A stretch of DNA of 64,000 nt, taken from the NCBI GenBank assembly GCA_963714375.1, contig CAVQOG010000003.1, forward strand, positions 62,001-126,000, written 5' to 3'. This document shows, piece after piece, positions 58,619-64,000 of this stretch (positions within the stretch are counted from its first letter, which is position 1; the number at the start of each line of letters is the position of its first letter). This DNA comes from UBA5794 sp963714375 (GTDB lineage Bacteria > Actinomycetota > Acidimicrobiia > Spongiisociales > UBA5794). The position numbers and the translations under genes are program-made. The notes beneath the pieces were generated by a model, which had not been told where the DNA came from, made no database searches, and saw only the letters and a program-made list of their open reading frames with translations.

Positions 58619-59521
58619 GTGAGCGACCCAAAGGACCCGTACAACGGGGATTCATTTGACAATCCACCGGGTTGGACGGATCCGTATGCGGATATCCCCC
58701 CGCTACCACCCCCATCAGACTTCCCCCCTATGGATCCTCAGCAACCCCCACCAGGTCAACCTCCCGGTTCACCATTGCTCACTGGACTGATTCTCGGGCT
58801 TCTCCTCGTGGCACTCTCCGTCGCTGTGTTCCAGCTCTTCGGATCCGAAGACAGCGGTGGTACAGCCGCGGGAACAACAACCACGACAGCTGGTGGCGAC
58901 ACCACTACCACAGTGCCAGACACCGATACCACAACAACCACGTCGACCACGGTTCCTTCGACCGATCCCTACCCAGCGGTCGAACCACCGATCCCAGCAG
59001 CCGACCTCAAGATGAGGACCGACGGACTCGGGGTGATGGACAATGACATCAAGGACATCGTCTTTGGAACCGAGGATGATCTCGCAATCGGCAGACTCGT
59101 CGCATCCTTTGGGAACCCAACGGAGGACACGGGTTGGCAAACCTCAACAGATCAATGGGGAGTATGCGCTGGCGACCTCGAAAGGGTTCTGAAGTTCGAG
59201 ACGTTTGCGGCCATTGTCACAAAATCTGGCGGGCAGGAGGTCTTCAATGGATACCGCAACGACATCAACTTCGGGCTCATCGAGGAGGCACCAGCCGCCA
59301 TCGAGACGCTGAGTGGGCTCAAGATCGGGGACACCGTGGCCGATCTCAACAGTATCTACGAGAGTCAGGTGGTCACATTCGGATCGGATGCGAAACTCGG
59401 CTCGACATACACCGTTTCGAGTGCGGCATCCGGGACGGTCCTGCTGTGGGGCCCCGTCCAGGGGCAAGACGATTCGGATCGGATCATTGGTATCTACGCT
59501 CCGGACGTGTGTTCGCGGTGA
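58619..59521 (+). CDS. membrane-anchored paralogue of the 55249 protein
   Basis: A 300-residue protein: a Pro/Asp-rich N-terminal cytoplasmic part (DIPPLPPPSDFPPMDP), a membrane helix (about 57-77), a Thr-rich stalk and a C-terminal domain of about 165 residues that resembles that of the gene at 55249. The zinc ribbon is absent. Two shared cysteines (CAGDL / NLCPP region and the final DVC / SPC) may form a disulfide. GTG start at 58619. Family unknown. Confidence 0.74.
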   Translation: MSDPKDPYNGDSFDNPPGWTDPYADIPPLPPPSDFPPMDPQQPPPGQPPGSPLLTGLILGLLLVALSVAVFQLFGSEDSGGTAAGTTTTTAGGDTTTTVPDTDTTTTTSTTVPSTDPYPAVEPPIPAADLKMRTDGLGVMDNDIKDIVFGTEDDLAIGRLVASFGNPTEDTGWQTSTDQWGVCAGDLERVLKFETFAAIVTKSGGQEVFNGYRNDINFGLIEEAPAAIETLSGLKIGDTVADLNSIYESQVVTFGSDAKLGSTYTVSSAASGTVLLWGPVQGQDDSDRIIGIYAPDVCSR

Positions 59522-59561
59522 CGAAGCATTCGCTTTCCGGAACCGGCTTACAATCCACGCC

Positions 59562-60071
59562 ATGAAGCCGAACTACACCGCAGCACTCGTCATCGGTGGC
59601 GTGTCAGGTCTCGTCGTTGCGCTCGCCCTCTTCACGTTCTTTGCCGCATCCGGGGCCGTTCCGTCACTCACCGTCGAGGTTGATGGATCCGACGTCGTCC
59701 CTACCTTCTCGGCAGCAGCATCCGCAACCTGGATGGTCGTGATTCTCTCGAGCATCGTCGGAGGAACAGTCATCGCGATCCTGACACGGGTTGTGGCACG
59801 GGTGATCGAACCTGGGGGCAGGTCAATGTCTCTTGGCGTAATAGCGTCTGTTGGAGCCGTCGTTGCACCCCTCGTCGCGATGGTTGTGTTCCCACTCGGT
59901 ATCACCGTTCTGGGATCCATCAGTGACGGTCACGCCATCATCGGTGTTGCTGATCTTGTCATCCTCACCGCCATCGTGGGCTTGCTGGCGGGAGCGTCTG
60001 TGGCGTGGATCTCCTACATTCTTGCCAGACCGTCAACCCCTGCCGAAGACCCCGAGCTGCTCACTGCGTAG
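59562..60071 (+). CDS. four-helix membrane protein
   Basis: A 169-residue membrane protein with helices at about 8-30, 55-76, 88-115 and 125-150 and a short charged end. ATG 59562 is chosen. It follows the paralogue gene by 40 bp. No family recognised. Confidence 0.68.
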   Translation: MKPNYTAALVIGGVSGLVVALALFTFFAASGAVPSLTVEVDGSDVVPTFSAAASATWMVVILSSIVGGTVIAILTRVVARVIEPGGRSMSLGVIASVGAVVAPLVAMVVFPLGITVLGSISDGHAIIGVADLVILTAIVGLLAGASVAWISYILARPSTPAEDPELLTA

Positions 60072-60076
60072 GTCGG

Positions 60077-60126
60077 TTAGAAGTCAGAAGTCAGACTTCA
60101 ATCCGTCCCCCCTTCAGGGGGGACGG
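60077..60126. repeat. heptads joined to C6/G6 hairpin, copy 3
   Basis: TTAGAAG, TCAGAAG, TCAGACT (60077-60097), then a 10-bp perfect stem CCGTCCCCCC / GGGGGGACGG with TTCA loop (60103-60126). It forms the last codons of the minus-strand lipoprotein gene and shows the heptad and hairpin families joined directly. Confidence 0.93.
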
Positions 60127-60478
60127 CTGGGTCTTGGTGCTCTGATGCAGGGTCTTCGTGTTCGATCAGTACCGCCGTCATCTCGCCGTAGGCCGCCGTC
60201 TCAAAGGTGACCGTGACACGTTGACCCGTCGTCACATGATCGCGAAGGTGAATCAGGGGGCCACCGTAGAAGAGCAGGCCGGGTGCGGGTCGAAACAGGT
60301 GACTATTGCCGTCGTTGTCCAAGACGACGAACGATACGACACCAGTCAAGTCTCCGGTGACCTCAGTGACGACTCCGGATACCTGATTGTCCGCCAGTTC
60401 ATGTGCAGACGCACAACCGGTAGCTACGGCGCCGAGTAGAGCAATAACCGCCACCGCCCACGATATGACCCTGACCAT
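60098..60478 (-). CDS. small lipoprotein, OB-like
   Basis: A 126-residue exported lipoprotein (lipobox VATGC, Cys about 22) with a compact beta-rich domain (VSGVVTEVTGDLTGVVSFVV, then GQRVTVTFE). ATG 60478 is preferred, with GGAG in the upstream gene's end serving as ribosome site; GTG 60484 is the alternative. The last residues (VPPEGGTD) come from the C6/G6 hairpin repeat. Confidence 0.7.
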   Translation of the reverse strand: MVRVISWAVAVIALLGAVATGCASAHELADNQVSGVVTEVTGDLTGVVSFVVLDNDGNSHLFRPAPGLLFYGGPLIHLRDHVTTGQRVTVTFETAAYGEMTAVLIEHEDPASEHQDPAVPPEGGTD

Positions 60479-60484
60479 CACCAC

Positions 60485-61312
60485 CTACTCCAGGCCCAGG
60501 ATTCCTTCGAGCTCACCGTCAACGAGGACACCTTCGAGCCGCGAGATCACGATCCCAGATTCATCCATGACGAATATCCAGGGTTCGTTGAGGAGCCCAA
60601 ACTCGTCAACTGCTGGAGCCAAGTGGTCGCCATCCGGCACAAAACCCGGCTCGTTGAACCCCTCGTAGACCTCAATGTGGACGAAGTCGACGTCGGGAGC
60701 CCTTGGCATCAGATCTTTTACTTGGTTGAGTAGCGGGCCGCATGTCGCCGACACGCAATAGCCAGGCGTCGCGAACAGAACAACGGTCTTCCGTCCGTTT
60801 TGGAGCACATCATCGAGAGAAGACTCGTAGAGCGACAAAACAGGATCGTCGTCGGTCGTGAGGTCCTCAATTGCCGAGTCCGCAAGCGTGCGAGTGGCGA
60901 TGAGGGGCGCCGGCTCACCGATGGCGACGGAGGATGGTGAAAGTTGAATGTCGACAAGGAACGGCTCCGTTGGCTCCCCCGTCGAGATGGAGAAGTCGAT
61001 CTGCCACAGACCGGCGATATCGAACGGCACCGTTGCTCGGTAGATCCCAATCGAGTCCTCCACGATCCAAGTGAAGTCGGCAACCGACTCGTAGGAACGG
61101 TCGGGCTCGTCGAGGGGGGACGCAACAACAGTGACAATCTCATCGGGCGAGCCCCTACGGGTCCCGTCTACCTCATTGACCGCAAAGAGTAAACGTGAGT
61201 CACCAACAGCCGAATCCGATGACACCCGCAGACCAATCAGTGGCTCAGTATCCGACGAGCAAGCTCCTGCAACGACAGCAACGACAGCTACAGCGAGGAA
61301 GAGACGTTTCAT
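60485..61312 (-). CDS. lipoprotein with redoxin-like thioredoxin fold
   Basis: A 275-residue lipoprotein (lipobox VAGAC, Cys about 18). The N-terminal half (about 25-130) is an immunoglobulin-like beta domain. The C-terminal half has a thioredoxin-fold pattern VVLFATPGYCVSATCGPLLNQV, with a CxxxxC pair. That resembles Sco/AhpC-type extracytoplasmic redox proteins. It is directly followed by the small lipoprotein gene with no gap. Role may be thiol or metal handling outside the membrane. Confidence 0.78.
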   Translation of the reverse strand: MKRLFLAVAVVAVVAGACSSDTEPLIGLRVSSDSAVGDSRLLFAVNEVDGTRRGSPDEIVTVVASPLDEPDRSYESVADFTWIVEDSIGIYRATVPFDIAGLWQIDFSISTGEPTEPFLVDIQLSPSSVAIGEPAPLIATRTLADSAIEDLTTDDDPVLSLYESSLDDVLQNGRKTVVLFATPGYCVSATCGPLLNQVKDLMPRAPDVDFVHIEVYEGFNEPGFVPDGDHLAPAVDEFGLLNEPWIFVMDESGIVISRLEGVLVDGELEGILGLE

Positions 61313-61386
61313 GTTGGGAACGCTAGATCGATCAGCTGGATACGACACATCATGGATTCCGGCGCGCCGAGGCGTGAGAGAATCTC

Positions 61387-62109
61387 ATGATGTCGATTCT
61401 TGTGTGGGTTGCTGCCCTCGTGATTACCGCGGGAGCTGCCTCCGTGCAGGGCACGGTCGGCATCGGCTTTGGGATGATCTCAGTCCCCCTGCTTGCACTA
61501 CTCCACCCCGATCTTGTGCCGGCACCACAGCTGTTGATCGCGTTCCCGATGATCATCATCATGGCCTGGAGGGAGAGACACGCTATCGAGCTCACAGGGG
61601 TCGGGTGGATCGTCGGCGCGCGGATTCCTGGAGCCTTCTTTGGGGCATTCCTTCTTGGCGTCGCATCGGCGCGTGTACTCGATGCCTTGATCGCTGTCAT
61701 CGTCCTGTCGGCCGTCGTGGCGATGGGCGCCGGCATGTCCGTTGCCAGGACTACGAGCACCAAGATTCTTGCCGGAGTTGCTTCGGGAGTTACCGGTGTC
61801 GTGGCTGCGATCGGTGGTCCTCCGATCGCCCTGATCTACAGCAGAGACGAAGCGGACACCATCCGCTCAACGCTGGCAACCATCTTCGTCTTCGGAGTCA
61901 TCACGTCAACACTGTTCCGGTGGTCGAGCGGACATCTGTCTCTCACCGACGTGAAGGTCGCCCTAATGCTCCTTCCAGCAGCCCTCATCGGGCTGTGGGT
62001 CTCGTTCCACATCAAGGACCGCGTACCGAAACAAGCCGTTCGATTCGGAATCCTCATCATCTGTGGTGGGGCGGCCCTGGTATTGCTCATCAGGGCGATG
62101 ATCGGCTAG
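61387..62109 (+). CDS. TSUP (TauE/SafE) family permease
   Basis: A 240-residue membrane protein with about eight helices, the sulfite exporter TauE/SafE family. The N-terminal SVQGTVGIGFGMISVPLLALL and central GVTGVVAAIGGPPIALIY repeats are the family mark. Substrates are sulfite, sulfoacetate or similar anions. There is no direct link to the sulfur operon 17 kb away. Confidence 0.91.
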   Translation: MMSILVWVAALVITAGAASVQGTVGIGFGMISVPLLALLHPDLVPAPQLLIAFPMIIIMAWRERHAIELTGVGWIVGARIPGAFFGAFLLGVASARVLDALIAVIVLSAVVAMGAGMSVARTTSTKILAGVASGVTGVVAAIGGPPIALIYSRDEADTIRSTLATIFVFGVITSTLFRWSSGHLSLTDVKVALMLLPAALIGLWVSFHIKDRVPKQAVRFGILIICGGAALVLLIRAMIG

Positions 62110-62122
62110 GGCAGAGGGGTCC

Positions 62123-62665
62123 CTAGGGCGTCGCGCTGCCAGCCCCGAAGGAATCCCAGATCTCGAGCAGCCCACCCCACAGCTCCCCGACTGCCCACCA
62201 CAAGATGACCACCATGACAATCAGCGCAACAGTCGTTGCGATGCCTCGAGCCCAGCCGATCCACGAATTCTTGTTCGCGAACAGCGTGTTCCACATATCC
62301 CCGAAGAGCCCACCCGAAGCCTCACCTTGTGCATGTGAATCGGGCTCAGACTGCCCCAAAGGAGCAACAACCGGCTGCTCGAGCGTCGGGGGACGATCGT
62401 CGCCTCCAGCGGTGTGGGGGCCGGTGTCGTCGAAATCGGCGAGGGAAGGCCGTTTGGCTTCAAGGACACCAACCTCCACCCCGAGTACTTCTGCAAGCGC
62501 GGGCATGACAGTGATTGCTGGGGCAACCTCATCCCGCTCCCACCTCCTCACCGACGAGGACGAACGACCGATCGACGCGGCGAGCTGTCCGAGTGACATG
62601 CCCTTTCTCAACCGTGATTCTCGAATGAAGCGCCCAAGGGACGCGGAATCGTCCATGGTCAGCAT
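62123..62665 (-). CDS. XRE-type regulator with C-terminal membrane helix
   Basis: A protein of about 180 residues with an N-terminal helix-turn-helix (FIRESRLRKGMSLGQLAASIGRSSSSVRRWERDE), a Pro/Asp-rich linker and a membrane helix near the end (about 145-167), the layout of membrane-tethered XRE proteins such as RodZ. Start uncertain among ATGs at 62701, 62683, 62665 and 62656. Divergent from the acyl-CoA ligase gene, which it may regulate. Confidence 0.78.
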   Translation of the reverse strand: MLTMDDSASLGRFIRESRLRKGMSLGQLAASIGRSSSSVRRWERDEVAPAITVMPALAEVLGVEVGVLEAKRPSLADFDDTGPHTAGGDDRPPTLEQPVVAPLGQSEPDSHAQGEASGGLFGDMWNTLFANKNSWIGWARGIATTVALIVMVVILWWAVGELWGGLLEIWDSFGAGSATP

Positions 62666-62739
62666 GGTATCGGCATTCTCCATTTCGAGATGGACTGGCA
62701 TCAGGTAATGTTGTGTTTAGGTACCACGAAAGGACCCAG

Positions 62740-64000
62740 ATGCCATCCGATGTCAACACACTTGCGGAGCTCTATGCCCAAAGCGTGGCAGCGTTTCCTG
62801 AGAACCCGTTGTTCGGGCAGCGGACGCCTGACGGCTCATGGAACTGGATCACGTACCGCGAGTTCGGCGAAGCAATCGACCATGCCCGCGGTGGCCTGGC
62901 CTCCCTCGGGGTTTCGAGTGGCGACAAGGTCGCGATCATCTCCGACAACCGTCCCGAGTGGGCTGTTGGTGCCTATGCAACGTACAGCCTCGGGGCAGCA
63001 TGGGTTCCGATGTATGAAGCCCAGACGCAGAAGGACTGGAAGTACATTCTCAGCGACTCAGGGGCAAAGGTCGTATTCGTGGCGACCGACGGGATTCGTG
63101 CCCAGATCGAGGAGATTCAAGGAGAGATCGACACACTTGAGACCTTGGTCGTCATCGATGATCCCGCTGGCGGCAACGCGTTGGACTATGTCGAATTGCT
63201 CGCACGAGGCGCCGAGAACCCTGCAACAGCAGCAGTCGTTCGGCCAGACGATCTTGCCGGGCTCATCTACACGTCGGGTACCACGGGAAATCCGAAGGGT
63301 GTGATGCTCTCGCATTCGAACATCGCATCGAACTTGAACGCCGTTGCCGAGATCTTCCCTCTCGAGGAGGAAGACCGTTCCGCATCGTTCCTTCCGTGGG
63401 CACATTCGTTCGGACAAACCGTTGAACTTCACGCCTTGATCTTCTTCGGCTCGTCAACGGGACTGACGAGCGCAAAGACGCTGATTCGGGACATGCCAGA
63501 GATTGAGCCGACACTCCTCGTTGCCGTTCCGACCGTTTTCAACAAGGTCTACGACGGTCTGAACAAGCTCATGGCATCCGAAGGTGGCATCAAGCAGAAA
63601 ATGTTTGAGGCCGCGATGGCGAATGCTCACAAGCGAAACACAATGGCAAATCGAGGCACGACCAGCCGGATGGTCGAGATCAAGCATGGGGTGTTCGACA
63701 AGCTCGTGTTCTCGAAGGTTCGGGATCGGTTTGGTGGTCGTCTCAGGTACGCGTTCTCCGGCGGTGCAGCGATCTCAACAGAGGTGGCCGAGTTCATTTC
63801 AGCGGTGGGCATTGTCGTCTATGAGGGCTACGGGCTCACAGAGACAAGCCCCATCGCCACCTGCAACGTGAAGGGCGCACGAAAGGTGGGTTCCGTCGGA
63901 CGGGCGATCCCGCACGTGACAATCACGATCGATACCGATATCACCGGTGACAAAGAGATCGGCGAGATCGTCGTTCACGGTCCAAACGTCATGATGGGCT
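62740..64000 (+). CDS. long-chain acyl-CoA ligase (partial, cut by window edge)
   Basis: An open frame of 420 codons with no stop before the right edge. It belongs to the ANL adenylate-forming family. P-loop A3 is YTSGTTGNPKGV (about 182-193), SFLPWAHSFGQTVEL is the A4/A5 region, and GYGLTETSP is motif A5. The size and pattern match long-chain fatty-acid CoA ligases (FadD15-like), which activate acids with ATP and CoA. AAAGGA precedes ATG 62740. The C-terminal domain lies beyond the window. Confidence 0.94.
   Translation, partial: MPSDVNTLAELYAQSVAAFPENPLFGQRTPDGSWNWITYREFGEAIDHARGGLASLGVSSGDKVAIISDNRPEWAVGAYATYSLGAAWVPMYEAQTQKDWKYILSDSGAKVVFVATDGIRAQIEEIQGEIDTLETLVVIDDPAGGNALDYVELLARGAENPATAAVVRPDDLAGLIYTSGTTGNPKGVMLSHSNIASNLNAVAEIFPLEEEDRSASFLPWAHSFGQTVELHALIFFGSSTGLTSAKTLIRDMPEIEPTLLVAVPTVFNKVYDGLNKLMASEGGIKQKMFEAAMANAHKRNTMANRGTTSRMVEIKHGVFDKLVFSKVRDRFGGRLRYAFSGGAAISTEVAEFISAVGIVVYEGYGLTETSPIATCNVKGARKVGSVGRAIPHVTITIDTDITGDKEIGEIVVHGPNVMMG

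Overview
The window is a 64-kb piece of a high-GC bacterial chromosome, most likely from an actinobacterium (Actinomycetota, perhaps Acidimicrobiia-like). The pointers are a Ddn-type deazaflavin (F420) enzyme, a Septum_form-type lipoprotein, an LCP-family protein, frequent GTG starts and tightly overlapping genes (ATGA/GTGA junctions). Placement below phylum is inference. I saw no rRNA, tRNA, CRISPR array, insertion sequence or phage genes. The content is ordinary chromosome with small accessory modules, and the right edge cuts a long-chain acyl-CoA ligase.

Layout. 0-4 kb: a fungal-type cytosine deaminase, a class V aminotransferase, RecQ and an anchored secreted protein. 4.2-9 kb: a two-component system, then a five-gene overlapping cassette (Asp-rich secreted protein, two small anchored proteins, ApbE flavin transferase, bis-heme ferric-reductase-like membrane protein) that looks like an extracytoplasmic electron-transfer module. 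9-20 kb: housekeeping genes (MFS, GNAT, ABC-F, M13 peptidase, Nfu, ATP-grasp, Cfa, Ddn). 20.7-26.9 kb: a BMP-type nucleoside ABC importer facing an 8-oxoguanine-deaminase-like amidohydrolase, i.e. purine salvage, with DeoD at 41 kb. 27-41 kb: a small metalloprotease-like protein, a decayed transketolase remnant, RarD, an orphan HisA homologue, an IF-1 with a possible AUC start, an MpaB-type oxygenase, a NatAB-like exporter, a DUF4214/YkuD protein, a degenerate sensor kinase, an M20 dipeptidase and TrmH. 41.9-45.2 kb: an SQR-like flavoprotein, a TusE/DsrC protein and a DsrE protein behind a textbook Rex operator placed on the promoter, followed by a terpene-cyclase-fold protein. 45-54 kb: MsrA, CLC antiporter/channel, ManC, a HerA-like ATPase and a primary-type sigma factor. 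54-59.5 kb: a DM13 protein with a cytochrome c, then an envelope cluster (CpsD-like ATPase and LCP) flanked by two paralogous anchored proteins with an unrecognised C-terminal domain. 59.5-64 kb: lipoproteins, a TSUP exporter, a membrane-anchored XRE regulator and the acyl-CoA ligase.

The most unusual signal is between the genes: at about fifteen loci there are tandem heptanucleotide arrays in strict 7-nt register. The units are TCAGAAG, TCGGTCA, AGCTGAA and CCGACTT variants, which grade into one another inside single arrays. They are often joined to perfect hairpins of three recurring types. Several gene 3' ends run into these elements, so the C-termini of at least eight proteins are repeat-encoded. 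They resemble in kind the short tandemly repeated repetitive (heptamer) elements of cyanobacteria, but here in an actinobacterial setting and coupled to terminator-like hairpins.
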